NCBI RefSeq assembly: GCF_024652905.1
Contig: NZ_CP102428.1
Span: 384,501-448,500 of the forward strand
Reading direction: 5' to 3'
DNA from: Pseudomonas oryzihabitans
GTDB taxonomy: Bacteria; Pseudomonadota; Gammaproteobacteria; Pseudomonadales; Pseudomonadaceae
Length of the DNA: 64,000 nt
Shown: positions 49,601 to 59,956 of the stretch, piece by piece
How the letters are laid out: each line of letters opens with the position of its first letter
Numbering within the stretch: the first letter of the stretch is position 1
The notes under the pieces: generated by a model
The model's input: only the letters and a program-made list of their open reading frames with translations
Told to the model about the DNA's origin: nothing
Databases searched by the model: none
Position numbers and translations under genes: made by a program

Positions 49601-50800
49601 ATGCCTGCGCAAGCCCTTTCTTCCGCTGTCCCCAACGATGCTGCCATGGAGGCCTCCGCGTCGGCGCAGGCTCGTGAAGCCCTGGGGCAGATGTCGCGTC
49701 AGCTGAGCGAATCTTTCCAGTTGCTCGAAGCCCGGATGAATTCGCTGCAGGGTGAACTGGAGTGGGTGTCCGCCCAGCGCTTGCAGGAGTTGGCGGAAAA
49801 GGAACGCCTAGCCAGCCGGCTGCAGAATCTGCTCGACGTCTTGCCTGCTGGCATCGTGGTGCTGGACGGCGCCGGGCGCGTGCGTGATGCCAACCCCGTA
49901 GCGGAGGCCCTGCTCGGCGAGCCGCTGGCAGGCGAGTTGTGGCGCTCAGTCATCGCACGGGCCTTTGCGCCGCGCCATGACGACGGCCATGAAGTCTCCC
50001 TGCGCGACGGGCGCCGCCTGTCCATCGCCATCCGTTCCCTGGACGGGGAGCCGGGTCAACTGGTGCTGCTCAACGACCTCACCGAAACCCGCCATCTGCA
50101 GGGCGAGCTGGCGCGGCATGAACGGCTTTCGGCGCTGGGGCGGACCATGGCCTCGCTGGCTCATCAGATCCGTACGCCGCTGACCGCGGCGCTGCTCTAT
50201 GCCAGCCACCTGGAGGAGGGCGGTCTGGCGCTGGCGCAACAGCAGCGTTTCGCCGGCCGCCTCAAGGAACGGCTGCACGAACTGGAAAACCAGGTCCGCG
50301 ACATGCTGGTGTTCGCCCGCGGCGAATTGCCCTTGGCGGATCGACTGACGCCCAGCGCGCTGTTCAATGCCCTGCGCGAGGCCGCCATCCCTCATCTGGG
50401 CGACTGCCCCGTGCGTTGGCAACTCGACACCCAGGGCGGGCTGCTCGCCTGCAATCGCGACATGCTGGTAGGTGCTGCCTTGAACCTCATCCATAACGCC
50501 CTGCAGGCCATGGCCGGCGGCGGTCGCCCGGCGCGCCTCAAGATACATCTCCATCGCCGTGGCGGAGAATTGCGCCTGGCGATCAGCGACAGTGGCCCTG
50601 GCATCCCGCTGGCGGTCCAGCAACGGCTGGGCGAACCCTTTCTCAGCACCAAGACCACCGGCACCGGTCTCGGCCTGCCGGTCGCCCTGGCGATGGCCAA
50701 GGCCCATGGCGGGCGGCTGAACGTGCGCTCCCGGGTGGGGCGCGGCACGGTGGTGACCTTCATACTGCCGCTGCTGGCGAGCGAGGAGACCCCGGCATGA
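49601..50800 (+). CDS. fleS: FleS, sensor histidine kinase
   Basis: A 399-residue cytoplasmic kinase without membrane helices. N-terminal coiled coil (about 25-85), PAS domain (about 85-185; GIVVLDGAGRVRDANPVAEALLG), HisKA with the phospho-His in LAHQIRTPL near residue 187, and HATPase (N box NLIHNALQA, G1 DSGPGIP, G2 GTGLGLPV). The start at 49601 agrees with the sigma54 promoter; a longer frame from 49547 would begin inside it. Its stop overlaps fleR by four bases. Confidence 0.94.
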   Translation: MPAQALSSAVPNDAAMEASASAQAREALGQMSRQLSESFQLLEARMNSLQGELEWVSAQRLQELAEKERLASRLQNLLDVLPAGIVVLDGAGRVRDANPVAEALLGEPLAGELWRSVIARAFAPRHDDGHEVSLRDGRRLSIAIRSLDGEPGQLVLLNDLTETRHLQGELARHERLSALGRTMASLAHQIRTPLTAALLYASHLEEGGLALAQQQRFAGRLKERLHELENQVRDMLVFARGELPLADRLTPSALFNALREAAIPHLGDCPVRWQLDTQGGLLACNRDMLVGAALNLIHNALQAMAGGGRPARLKIHLHRRGGELRLAISDSGPGIPLAVQQRLGEPFLSTKTTGTGLGLPVALAMAKAHGGRLNVRSRVGRGTVVTFILPLLASEETPA

Positions 50801-52179
50801 CCCTGCCCATCCTGCTGGTGGAAGACGACCGTGCCCTGCGCGAAGCCCTGGCCGACACCCTGGAACTTGGCGGCTATCGCTATCGCGCCGTGGACAGCGG
50901 CGAGGCGGCCCTGCTGGCGCTGGCCGAGGAACCCTTCGGCCTGGTGATCAGCGACGTCAACATGCCGGGCATCGATGGGCATCAGTTGCTGGCCAGTATC
51001 CGGCTGCGCGATCCGGCGCTGCCGGTATTGCTGATGACCGCCTTCGGCAGCATCGAACGCGCCGTCGAGGCCATGCGTGGCGGGGCGGCAGACTACCTGG
51101 TCAAGCCCTTCGAGCCGCGGCTGCTGCTGGATACCCTGGCGCGCTGCTGCCCCCAGGGACGGCGCGTGCCCGGTGCTCGCCAGCCGGTGGCGGCCGATCC
51201 CCAGAGTCGACAACTGCTGGAGTTGGCCAGCCGGGTAGCCCAGAGCGAGGCCACGGTGCTGATCACCGGCGAATCTGGTACCGGCAAGGAAGTGTTGGCG
51301 CGCTTCATCCACGATCAATCGGCACGGGCGGAAGGCCCCTTCGTGGCGGTCAATTGCGCGGCCATTCCCGATCACCTGCTCGAAGCCATTCTCTTCGGTC
51401 ACGAGAAGGGCGCCTTCACCGGGGCGATCGCCGCCCAGCCCGGCAAGTTCGAACTGGCCCAGGGCGGCACCCTGCTGCTGGACGAGATTTCCGAAATGCC
51501 CCTGGGCCTGCAAGCCAAGTTGCTGCGCGTCTTGCAGGAGCGCGAGGTGGAGCGGGTCGGGGCGCGCAAGCCGCTGGCTCTGGACATCCGCGTGGTGGCC
51601 ACCAGCAATCGCAAGCTGGCGGAGGAGGTGGCCGCCGGGCGCTTTCGCGAAGACCTCTTCTATCGGCTGTCGGTCTTTCCGCTGGCCTGGCTACCGCTGC
51701 GCGAGCGGCCGGCCGACATCGTACCCCTGGCCGAACGGCTGCTGGCGGTCCAGGCCGCGCGGATGAATCGGCCGGTACCAACCCTGAGCGCTGGTGCGCG
51801 CCAGGCCCTGGCCGAGCACCCCTGGCCGGGCAATGTGCGCGAACTGGATAACGCCGTGCAGCGGGCGCTGATCCTGCAACCGGGCCAGCAGATCCAGGCC
51901 GAGGATTTCGGGCTGCATTGGTTGGCCACGGGTGTATTCCTGGTGCCTCGGGTGGCGCCCGTACCCGAGGCACCCCCTGACGAGGCCATGCGCCCGCTGG
52001 ACGCCGATCTGCGCGACCGGGAATTCCAGGTGATTCTCGATACCCTCAGGGCCGAGCGCGGTCGGCGCAAGGAGACCGCTGAACGTCTGGGCATCAGTGC
52101 CCGCACCTTGAGGTACAAGCTGGCGCAGATGCGTGACGCCGGCCTGGACGTCGAGCAGTCGCTTGCCGCCGGACACTGA
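50797..52179 (+). CDS. fleR: FleR, sigma54-dependent response regulator
   Basis: A 460-residue NtrC-type regulator. Receiver (1-120) with Asp10, Asp11 and phospho-acceptor Asp53 (ISDVNMPG). AAA+ domain with GESGTGKE near 163 and GAFTGA near 208. C-terminal Fis-type HTH (KETAERLGISARTLRYKLAQM). It activates class III genes such as flgB and flgF operons together with FleS. Here it ends the flagellar block; in P. aeruginosa fliE follows. Confidence 0.95.
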   Translation: MTLPILLVEDDRALREALADTLELGGYRYRAVDSGEAALLALAEEPFGLVISDVNMPGIDGHQLLASIRLRDPALPVLLMTAFGSIERAVEAMRGGAADYLVKPFEPRLLLDTLARCCPQGRRVPGARQPVAADPQSRQLLELASRVAQSEATVLITGESGTGKEVLARFIHDQSARAEGPFVAVNCAAIPDHLLEAILFGHEKGAFTGAIAAQPGKFELAQGGTLLLDEISEMPLGLQAKLLRVLQEREVERVGARKPLALDIRVVATSNRKLAEEVAAGRFREDLFYRLSVFPLAWLPLRERPADIVPLAERLLAVQAARMNRPVPTLSAGARQALAEHPWPGNVRELDNAVQRALILQPGQQIQAEDFGLHWLATGVFLVPRVAPVPEAPPDEAMRPLDADLRDREFQVILDTLRAERGRRKETAERLGISARTLRYKLAQMRDAGLDVEQSLAAGH

Positions 52180-52296
52180 GCGCGCAAGTCGATAGCCGGC
52201 TATCTACCGCCATGGAACCAACCCTCCGGCGTGCTGTTCTAGAGAAAGGATCGCGACTGCGGCGTGGGGTCGCAGAGGATGCCTGCCCCCGCCGTC

Positions 52297-52330
52297 CCGG
52301 ACCTCGTCCGGCCGCTTTGCTTTTTCTCTT
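52297..52330 (+). terminator. Terminator-like hairpin upstream of tkt
   Basis: Stem CCGGAC with GTCCGG and a three-base loop, then a pyrimidine stretch with five T at 52321-52325, nine bases past the stem. Could end the fleSR transcript or act in a 240-base leader of tkt. Confidence 0.4.
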
Positions 52331-52419
52331 AGGCGCTGCCTTTGTTGAGAACGGTTTCAGGGACCGTAGAGACCGTTTTCGCCGCGGGTGGCGTGTCTGC
52401 CAGCACGAGGACGCTTGCC

Positions 52420-54504
52420 ATGGGTTCCACCGCACCTTCCAGCCCCAACGCCGACCAACTGACCATCAATACCATCCGTACCCTGTCTATGGACGCGGTA
52501 CAGAAGGCCAACTCCGGCCACCCCGGTACGCCGATGGCCCTGGCCCCGGTCGGCCACACGCTGTGGAGCCGCTTCCTCCGCTATCACCCCGAGCATCCGG
52601 ACTGGCCCAACCGAGACCGCTTCGTGCTGTCGGTCGGCCATGCCTCCATGCTGCTCTATTCGCTGCTGCACCTGGCCGGGGTCAAGGAAATCGACGAGCA
52701 CGGCACCGCCACCGGCAAGGAGGCGGTCAGCCTCGACGACATCAAACAATTCCGCCAGCTGGATTCCAAGACGCCAGGCCATCCCGAGTACCGCATGACT
52801 ACCGGGATCGAGACCACCACCGGGCCCCTGGGTCAGGGCTGTGGCAACAGCGTCGGCATGGCGCTGGCGCAGAAGTGGCTGGCCGCGCGGTTCAACCAGC
52901 CGGGCGTGACGCTGTTCGACTATGACGTCTACGTCCTCTGCGGCGACGGCGACATGATGGAAGGCGTCACCGGCGAGGCGGCCTCCATGGCCGGCCACCT
53001 GGGCCTGGATAACCTCTGCTGGATCTACGACAACAATACCATCAGCATCGAAGGCCACACCGAACTGGCCTTCAGCGAAGACGTGGCCGAACGCTTCCGC
53101 GGCTATGGCTGGCACACCCTGCACGTCAAGGATGCCAACGACGCCGAAGCCCTGGCCGCCGCCCTGCATCGCTTCAAGGGCAATACCGGCAAACCGACCC
53201 TGATCGTGGTCGACAGCCTCATCGGCTACGGCGCGCCCAACAAGCAGAACACCGCGGCGGCCCACGGCGAGCCCCTGGGCGCGGACGAGATCAAGCTGGC
53301 CAAGAAGGCCTATGGCTGGCCGGAGGACGCCGACTTCCTGGTGCCCGACGAAGCCCGTCACCACCTGCGCGACGCCCTGCTGGAACGTGCCAGCGGTCTT
53401 TACGAAGACTGGAACCGTGCCTTCGATCGCCTGCGTCAGGACGATCCGACCCGCGCCGATGAACTCCAGCGCATGCGCGCCGGTGAGATGCCGGAAGGGT
53501 GGGACGCCAAGCTGCCCAGCTTCGATACCGATGCCAAGGGTGTGGCGTCCCGCGAGTCCGGTGGCAAGGCGCTCAATGCCTTTGCCCAGAACATTCCCTG
53601 GTTGGTGGGCGGGGCGGCGGATCTGGCGCCGTCCACCAAGACCAATCTCAAGTTCGATGGCGCGGGCAGCTTCTCCGCCCGTGAGCCGTCGGGGCGCAAC
53701 ATGCACTTCGGCATCCGCGAGCACGCCATGGGCTCCATCGCCAACGGCATGGCGCTCTGCTACCTGCGCAGCTTCACTGCCACCTTCCTGGTGTTCAGCG
53801 ACTACATGAAGCCGCCGATCCGCCTGGCGTCCATCATGGAATTGCCGGTGGTATTCGTCTTCACCCACGACTCCATCGGCGTCGGCGAAGATGGCCCGAC
53901 CCACCAGCCCATCGAGCACCTGGCGCAGCTGCGCGCCACCCCGGGTCTGCTGACCCTGCGTCCGGGCGATGCCAATGAAACGGTGCAAGCCTGGAAGATC
54001 GCGCTGCAGCAGACCAATCGACCCTCCTGCATGGTGCTGTCGCGGCAACCGCTGCCGACCCTGGATCGCGCCAAGTACGCCAGCGCCGAGGGCGTCGCCC
54101 AGGGTGCCTATGTGGTGGCCGATGCCGAAGGCGGCAAGCCCCAGGTGATCCTCATGGCCACCGGCAGCGAACTGGGCCTGGCGATGCAGGCCTATGAGCA
54201 GCTCCAGGGCGAAGGGGTGAAGGCACGAGTCGTCTCCATGCCCTGCTGGGAGCTGTTCGAGGAGCAGGACGAGGCCTACAAGCAGTCGGTGCTGCCGGAC
54301 GAGGTCCTGGGCCGCGTTGCCATCGAGCAGGCCGGTCCCCTGGGTTGGGAGCGCTACATCGGTCGCAAGGGTGCCTCGGTGACCATGAGCACCTTCGGTG
54401 CCTCCGCGCCCATCGGCAAGCTGCAGGCGAAATACGGCTACACCGTGGAAAACGTGGTCAAGCTGGCCAAGGAACAGGCGCAACGCAAAGGGAGCGCCAC
54501 ATGA
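52420..54504 (+). CDS. tkt: Transketolase
   Basis: A 694-residue TPP enzyme that moves two-carbon units between sugar phosphates. N-terminal HPGTPM (His near 31), TPP motif GDGDMMEG near 174 with NN about 30 residues later, and FGIREHAMG in the pyrimidine domain. The ATG at 52420 has GAGGA upstream; the longer frame from 52342 has no family similarity. It starts a five-gene pentose-phosphate operon. The usual Pseudomonas tktA sits beside metK and epd, so this may be a second, acquired copy. Confidence 0.95.
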   Translation: MGSTAPSSPNADQLTINTIRTLSMDAVQKANSGHPGTPMALAPVGHTLWSRFLRYHPEHPDWPNRDRFVLSVGHASMLLYSLLHLAGVKEIDEHGTATGKEAVSLDDIKQFRQLDSKTPGHPEYRMTTGIETTTGPLGQGCGNSVGMALAQKWLAARFNQPGVTLFDYDVYVLCGDGDMMEGVTGEAASMAGHLGLDNLCWIYDNNTISIEGHTELAFSEDVAERFRGYGWHTLHVKDANDAEALAAALHRFKGNTGKPTLIVVDSLIGYGAPNKQNTAAAHGEPLGADEIKLAKKAYGWPEDADFLVPDEARHHLRDALLERASGLYEDWNRAFDRLRQDDPTRADELQRMRAGEMPEGWDAKLPSFDTDAKGVASRESGGKALNAFAQNIPWLVGGAADLAPSTKTNLKFDGAGSFSAREPSGRNMHFGIREHAMGSIANGMALCYLRSFTATFLVFSDYMKPPIRLASIMELPVVFVFTHDSIGVGEDGPTHQPIEHLAQLRATPGLLTLRPGDANETVQAWKIALQQTNRPSCMVLSRQPLPTLDRAKYASAEGVAQGAYVVADAEGGKPQVILMATGSELGLAMQAYEQLQGEGVKARVVSMPCWELFEEQDEAYKQSVLPDEVLGRVAIEQAGPLGWERYIGRKGASVTMSTFGASAPIGKLQAKYGYTVENVVKLAKEQAQRKGSAT

Positions 54505-57320
54505 GCAATCCACTCAAACAGCTGACGGAGCAGGGCCAGGCGGTCTGGCTCGACTTCGTCAGCCGCGAGTTCCTCGCCAAGGGTGAGCTGCAGAAGCTGA
54601 TCGAGCGTGACGGCCTGACGGGCGTCACCTCCAACCCCTCGATCTTCGAGAAAGCCATGGGCCACGGCAGCGACTACGATGCAAGCCTCGAGGCATTCCT
54701 GGAACGTGCCGATGCCGAGCCGGTGGATGTCTACGAGCATCTGGCCATCGAGGACATCCAGCAGGCGGCCGACATCCTGCGGCCGGTCTATGACCGGCTC
54801 GAAGGGCGCGATGGTTATGTGAGCCTGGAAGTTTCGCCCTACCTGGCGCTGGATACCCGTGCCACCCTGGAGGAGGCGCAGCGCCTCTGGCAGGCCGTGG
54901 ATCGGCCCAACCTCATGGTCAAGGTGCCCGGTACGCCCGAAGGGGCGGTGACCATCCGCAAATTGGTCGAGGAGGGGATCAACGTCAACGTGACCCTGCT
55001 GTTCGATCGCAACGCCTATATGGCCGTGGCGGAGGCCTATATCGCGGGCCTGGAAGCCCGGCTGCACCAGGGCAAGGACATCAGTCGGCTCGCCAGCGTT
55101 GCCAGCTTCTTCATCAGCCGGGTCGACGGTGTACTGGACAAACTGATCGACGAGCGCAAGGGCGAGGAGGCCGAACTGGGCGAGTTGCGTGGCAAGGTCG
55201 CCATCGCCAATGCCAAGCTGGCCTACCAGGACTACCAGCGGCTGATCCAGTCGCCACGCTGGAAGGTGCTGGAAGCCAGGGGCGCCCATCCGCAGCGACT
55301 GCTGTGGGCTTCCACCGGCTCCAAGGATCCGGCCTATCCCGATACCCTCTATGTTGACCAACTGATCGGTCCGGATACCGTCAACACCATGCCGCCCAAA
55401 ACCATGGACGCCTTCCGCGACCATGGCACGGCAGCTCCTATGCTGAGCACCGATATCGAAGCCGCGCAGCGAGTGGTGGACGCGACTGCCCGTTTCGGGC
55501 TGGATCTCGATGGCGTGGCCAAGCGGCTGGTCAAGGACGGCGCCCGGCAATTCGAGGACGCCGCCGATGCCCTGTTGGGCGCGGTCGGCCAGAAGCGCCT
55601 CGATTTTCTCGGCGAGCGCCTGAATGCGGCGGACTATCGGCTGCCGCAGGAACTGAATGAAGCCGTCGAGGCCCGCCTCGACGAGGCACGACGTGAAGGC
55701 TGGTCGCGCCGGCTGTGGCAGGGCGATGCCTCGCTCTGGACCGGTCGCGACGAAGACCAGTGGGTCGGCTGGCTAGCCGCCGCCCAGGGGCGTCAAGCCG
55801 ATCCCGTGTCCCTGAAGGCCTTGGCCGACGCCGTGCGCAAGGAAGGCCTGGATACCGTGGTGCTACTGGGCATGGGTGGTTCGAGCCTGGGCCCGGAAGT
55901 GCTGGCCAATACCCTGGGTACCGCTACGGGCGGACTCACCCTCAAGGTGCTGGATTCTACCGATCCGGCGCAGATCACCGCGCTGGAAGAGCAGTTGGAC
56001 CTGCGCAAGACGCTGTTCCTTGTATCGAGCAAATCCGGCTCGACCCTGGAGCCGGAAATCCTGCGTGCCTATTTTCACCAGGCTGTCGAGCGCACGCTGG
56101 GCGCGGGTGAGGTGCAACAGCGCTTCGTCGCCATTACCGATCCCGGCTCCAAACTCGAAGCCAGCGCCACGGCCGAAGGCTACCGGGCCATTTTCCAGGG
56201 CGATCCCCACATCGGTGGGCGCTATTCGGTGCTGTCGGTGTTCGGCATGGTGCCTCTGGCGCTGCTCGGGCACTCGGTGGCCGATTTCTTCCAGGTGACC
56301 CAGCCCATGGTGCTGGCCTGCGGTCCCAGTGCGCCGCCTGCCATCAACCCCGGTATCCGTCTTGGCGTGGTCCTGGGCGAGGCGGTGCGTGCCGGACGTG
56401 ACAAGGTCACCCTGATCGCCTCGCCGGGTGTCGCCAGTCTGGGTGCCTGGCTGGAGCAGTTGCTGGCCGAAAGCACCGGCAAACAGGGCAAGGGCATCAT
56501 CCCGGTGGACCTGGAGCCCCTCGGAGAGCCAGGCGTTTACGGTAGGGACCGGCTGTTCGTCAGCCTGGTGCTGGCCGGGGAAGAAGACGCCGAGCGCGAC
56601 AGTCGCCTGCAGGCCCTGGCCGCCGCGGGGCATCCGGTAGTGGACATCCGTCTGGCCCGTGCCGAGCTGATCGGTCAGGAATTCTTCCGTTGGGAGGTGG
56701 CTACCGAAGTAGCGGGTGCCGTCATCGGTATCAATCCCTTCGATCAGCCCGACGTGGAAGCCAGCAAGATCAAGACCCGTGCGCTAACCGATGGCTATGA
56801 GCGCGACGGTCGTCTGGCCGGTGATGAGCCGCTGCTGGAGGAGGGCGCCCTGACCCTGTTCGGCGATGCCGACCTGCAGGGGCAGGACACCGCCCGCGCG
56901 GCGATCAAGGCGCACCTAGCACGTCTGCAGCCTGGTGACTACCTGGCGGTGCTGGCCTATCTGGAGCGCAATGCCGTGCACGAGGAGGCCTTGAGCGCCA
57001 TGCGTGATAGCATTCGCGACAGCAAGCGCGTAGCGACCGTCGGCGGCTTCGGCCCCCGCTTTTTGCACTCCACGGGGCAGGCCTACAAGGGCGGTCCCAA
57101 CTCGGGTGTGTTCATCCAGATTACCGCCGATGCCCAGAACGACCTGGAGATTCCGGGGCGGGGTCTGAGCTTTGGCGTCGTCGAGGCCGCCCAGGCCAAG
57201 GGCGACCTTGAGGTACTGGCCGAACGGGGACGGCGCTACCTGCGCGTGCATATCAAGGGCGGCGACATCGACGCCGGTCTGCAACAAATAGTCGAACTGG
57301 TCGAGGCGGCGGTCGCCTGA
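54501..57320 (+). CDS. Bifunctional transaldolase/glucose-6-phosphate isomerase fusion
   Basis: A 939-residue fusion. Residues 1-370 are a transaldolase of the TalB/actinobacterial subtype: GVTSNPSIFEKAM (41-53), Schiff-base Lys141 in NLMVKVPGTPEG, and EEGINVNVTLLFD. Residues about 390-939 are a phosphoglucose isomerase with SIS folds: VLLGMGGSSLG near 453 and LVSSKSGSTLE near 508. Such Tal-Pgi fusions are known from Gluconobacter, Xanthomonas-like and some other groups. The ATG overlaps the tkt stop. The fusion would link the non-oxidative branch to glucose 6-phosphate regeneration for zwf in the same operon. Confidence 0.93.
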   Translation: MSNPLKQLTEQGQAVWLDFVSREFLAKGELQKLIERDGLTGVTSNPSIFEKAMGHGSDYDASLEAFLERADAEPVDVYEHLAIEDIQQAADILRPVYDRLEGRDGYVSLEVSPYLALDTRATLEEAQRLWQAVDRPNLMVKVPGTPEGAVTIRKLVEEGINVNVTLLFDRNAYMAVAEAYIAGLEARLHQGKDISRLASVASFFISRVDGVLDKLIDERKGEEAELGELRGKVAIANAKLAYQDYQRLIQSPRWKVLEARGAHPQRLLWASTGSKDPAYPDTLYVDQLIGPDTVNTMPPKTMDAFRDHGTAAPMLSTDIEAAQRVVDATARFGLDLDGVAKRLVKDGARQFEDAADALLGAVGQKRLDFLGERLNAADYRLPQELNEAVEARLDEARREGWSRRLWQGDASLWTGRDEDQWVGWLAAAQGRQADPVSLKALADAVRKEGLDTVVLLGMGGSSLGPEVLANTLGTATGGLTLKVLDSTDPAQITALEEQLDLRKTLFLVSSKSGSTLEPEILRAYFHQAVERTLGAGEVQQRFVAITDPGSKLEASATAEGYRAIFQGDPHIGGRYSVLSVFGMVPLALLGHSVADFFQVTQPMVLACGPSAPPAINPGIRLGVVLGEAVRAGRDKVTLIASPGVASLGAWLEQLLAESTGKQGKGIIPVDLEPLGEPGVYGRDRLFVSLVLAGEEDAERDSRLQALAAAGHPVVDIRLARAELIGQEFFRWEVATEVAGAVIGINPFDQPDVEASKIKTRALTDGYERDGRLAGDEPLLEEGALTLFGDADLQGQDTARAAIKAHLARLQPGDYLAVLAYLERNAVHEEALSAMRDSIRDSKRVATVGGFGPRFLHSTGQAYKGGPNSGVFIQITADAQNDLEIPGRGLSFGVVEAAQAKGDLEVLAERGRRYLRVHIKGGDIDAGLQQIVELVEAAVA

Positions 57321-57338
57321 CCTCAAGGAGTCATCAGC

Positions 57339-58316
57339 ATGCAATTGGGAATCATCGGACTGGGCCGCATGGGCGGCAACATCGCACGGCGTTTGATGAA
57401 GCATGGGCATGAAGTCGCGGTCTATGACCGCAGTGCCGAAACCGTGGCCGGCCTTGGCCAGGAAGGCGCCATCACCGCCGATAGCCTGGATGGCGTCATC
57501 GCCGCCCTGGCACAGCCGCGGGCTGTCTGGGTCATGCTGCCGGCCGGCGCGCCGACCGAGCAGACCATCGCCGAGTTGGCCGACCGCCTGGCTCCCGGTG
57601 ACGTCATCATCGATGGTGGCAACACCTACTACAAGGATGATATCCGTCGCGCCAAGGCCCTGGCCGAGAAGGGCATCGACTACGTCGACGTCGGCACTTC
57701 CGGCGGCGTCTGGGGCCTGGAGCGCGGCTACTGCATGATGATCGGCGGCAAGTCCGAAGCCGTCGAGCGCCTGGAGCCCATCTTCGAAGCCCTGGCCCCT
57801 GGCTATGGCAGCATCGAGCGTACCCGTGGCCGCAACGCCCCGGACGAGCGGGCCGAGCGCGGCTTCATCTTCACCGGTCCGGCCGGTTCGGGTCACTTCG
57901 TCAAGATGGTGCACAACGGCATCGAATACGGCCTGATGCAGGCCTACGCCGAGGGCTTCGACATCCTCAAGATGAAGAACAGCAGCAAGCTGCCGGAAGA
58001 CGAGCGCTTCGACCTGGACCTGGCCGACATCGCCGAGGTCTGGCGTCGTGGCAGCGTGGTGTCCTCCTGGCTGCTGGACCTGACCGCCCAGGCCCTGGCC
58101 GGTGACGTCGAACTGGAGAAATTCTCCGGCTCGGTGGCTGACAGCGGTGAAGGCCGCTGGACCATCGAAGCGGCCATCGAGGAAGCGGTACCGGTCAACG
58201 TGCTGTCCGCCGCCCTCTATGCACGCTTCCGCTCCCGCCAGCAAGCCACCTACGCTGACAAGCTGCTGTCGGCCATGAGATTCGGCTTCGGCGGCCACGT
58301 CGAAATCCCGCAGTAA
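57339..58316 (+). CDS. gnd: 6-phosphogluconate dehydrogenase, decarboxylating (short form)
   Basis: A 325-residue enzyme of the short, YqeC/GntZ-like type (long forms are about 470). N-terminal [16 protein letters not shown](P)-binding motif, [22 protein letters not shown], and [14 protein letters not shown] with the catalytic Lys and Asn. The acidic residue pattern after strand two (VYDRS) suggests NAD preference, as in other short forms; cofactor use was not testable. It converts 6-phosphogluconate to ribulose 5-phosphate. 18 bases after the fusion gene. Confidence 0.93.
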   Translation: MQLGIIGLGRMGGNIARRLMKHGHEVAVYDRSAETVAGLGQEGAITADSLDGVIAALAQPRAVWVMLPAGAPTEQTIAELADRLAPGDVIIDGGNTYYKDDIRRAKALAEKGIDYVDVGTSGGVWGLERGYCMMIGGKSEAVERLEPIFEALAPGYGSIERTRGRNAPDERAERGFIFTGPAGSGHFVKMVHNGIEYGLMQAYAEGFDILKMKNSSKLPEDERFDLDLADIAEVWRRGSVVSSWLLDLTAQALAGDVELEKFSGSVADSGEGRWTIEAAIEEAVPVNVLSAALYARFRSRQQATYADKLLSAMRFGFGGHVEIPQ

Positions 58317-58399
58317 AACCCTGGCCGTTCCCCTGTGGAGCGGCCACGGGCCGCGTCCCGGGGGACGGCACCAGCCGCCCTCGTGGATAAGGCCCTGTC

Positions 58400-59956
58400 A
58401 TGACCGATTCTCCTGCTGTGACCCCCAGCACCGCCGCCCAGGCGCGGCGCTCCTGCACCAAGGCGCCCACCGCGCCGCCAGCCACGCTCTTTCTGTTCGG
58501 CGCCAATGGCGACCTGGTCAAGCGACTGCTGATTCCCTCACTGTACAACCTCCTGCGTGACGGTCTGCTCGACGACCGCACCCAGATCATCGGTGTCGAC
58601 CACAATCCCAACACCGACGAAGGTTTTGCCGACCGGCTGGAGGCCTTCATCCGTGACCAGGCCGAAGCCAAGGGCAAGTCCCGGGACGAGGCGCTGGATG
58701 CCGATCTCTGGGGCCAGCTGCGCGGACGTATCCGCTATCTGCAGGGCGATTTCCTCGAAGACGCCACCTATCAGGCAGTGGGTGAGCGTATCGCCCAGGC
58801 CGATACCGACAACGCCGTCTTCTACCTGGCCACCGCCGCGCGCTTCTTTGGCGATGTGGCCGAGCGCCTGGGCAAGGCCGGGCTGCTGGAAGAACGCGAA
58901 GACGCCTACCGCCGACTGGTGGTGGAAAAGCCCTTTGGCGCCGACTTGGCCAGCGCCCAGGCGCTCAACCAGCGCCTGCTGGCGAACATGGAAGAAAAGC
59001 AGATCTATCGGATCGACCACTACCTGGGCAAGGAGACGGTGCAGAACATCCTGGTCAGCCGTTTCTCCAACGCCCTGTTCGAATCGTTCTGGAACAACCA
59101 CTACATCGACCATGTGCAGATCACCGCAGCGGAAACCGTGGGCGTGGAGTCGCGTGGCGATTTCTACGAGAAGACCGGCACCCTGAGGGACATGGTGCCC
59201 AATCATCTGTTCCAGCTGCTGGCCATGGTCGCCATGGAGCCGCCGGCGTCCTTCAACGCCACCTCGGTGCGCGATGAGAAGGCCAAGGTGGTGGGTGCCA
59301 TCCGGCCCCAGACCACCGAAGAGGCCCTGGTCAATTCGGTGCGCGGTCAGTACGCCGTCGGGACCATGAATGACAAGCCGGTGAAAGGCTATCGCGAGGA
59401 AGAGCGGGTCGATCCGCAAAGCCAGACCGAGACCTATGTGGCGCTCAAGCTGTTCGTCGATAACTGGCGTTGGGCCGGGGTGCCCTTCTACCTACGTACC
59501 GGCAAACGCCTGACCGCGCGCGACACCGAGATCGCCATCTGCTTCAAGCACGCGCCCTATGCGCAATTCCGCGATACCAAGATCGACCGGATGAAGCCCA
59601 ACTACCTGATCATCCAGATCCAGCCCGACGAAGGCATGTGGTTCGATTTCCATGCCAAGCGCCCGGGGCCCCTGGTGGAGCTGGAAAACATCCGCATGGG
59701 CTTCGCCTATACCGACTTCTTCGAGATGCAGCCGTCCACGGGCTACGAAACCCTGATCTACGATTCCCTGATCGGTGACCAGACGCTGTTCCAGCGCGCC
59801 GACAACATCGAGAACGGTTGGCGCGCCGTGCAGCCGTTCCTCGACGCCTGGCAGCAGGACGGTGAGGTAGAAAGCTATGCCGCGGGCAGCGCCGGTCCCG
59901 CCGGTGCCGACGAACTTCTGCAAAAGGACGGCCGCTCATGGCATCCCCTGACCTGA
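58400..59956 (+). CDS. zwf: Glucose-6-phosphate dehydrogenase
   Basis: A 518-residue enzyme that feeds the oxidative pentose and Entner-Doudoroff routes. The dinucleotide motif is FGANGDLVKRLL near residue 33, the substrate motif RIDHYLGKE near 205, and an N-terminal extension of about 30 residues precedes the fold. Starts 83 bases after gnd; GGATAAGGCC gives a modest ribosome site. The 3' end overlaps the phosphatase gene by 19 bases. Pseudomonads usually carry zwf beside hexR/pgl/eda, so this is likely an additional copy. Confidence 0.93.
   Translation: MTDSPAVTPSTAAQARRSCTKAPTAPPATLFLFGANGDLVKRLLIPSLYNLLRDGLLDDRTQIIGVDHNPNTDEGFADRLEAFIRDQAEAKGKSRDEALDADLWGQLRGRIRYLQGDFLEDATYQAVGERIAQADTDNAVFYLATAARFFGDVAERLGKAGLLEEREDAYRRLVVEKPFGADLASAQALNQRLLANMEEKQIYRIDHYLGKETVQNILVSRFSNALFESFWNNHYIDHVQITAAETVGVESRGDFYEKTGTLRDMVPNHLFQLLAMVAMEPPASFNATSVRDEKAKVVGAIRPQTTEEALVNSVRGQYAVGTMNDKPVKGYREEERVDPQSQTETYVALKLFVDNWRWAGVPFYLRTGKRLTARDTEIAICFKHAPYAQFRDTKIDRMKPNYLIIQIQPDEGMWFDFHAKRPGPLVELENIRMGFAYTDFFEMQPSTGYETLIYDSLIGDQTLFQRADNIENGWRAVQPFLDAWQQDGEVESYAAGSAGPAGADELLQKDGRSWHPLT

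Noticed and set aside
52357-54513. 718-codon minus-strand frame opposite tkt
   Set aside because: Antisense artefact of high GC; tkt motifs are clear on the plus strand.
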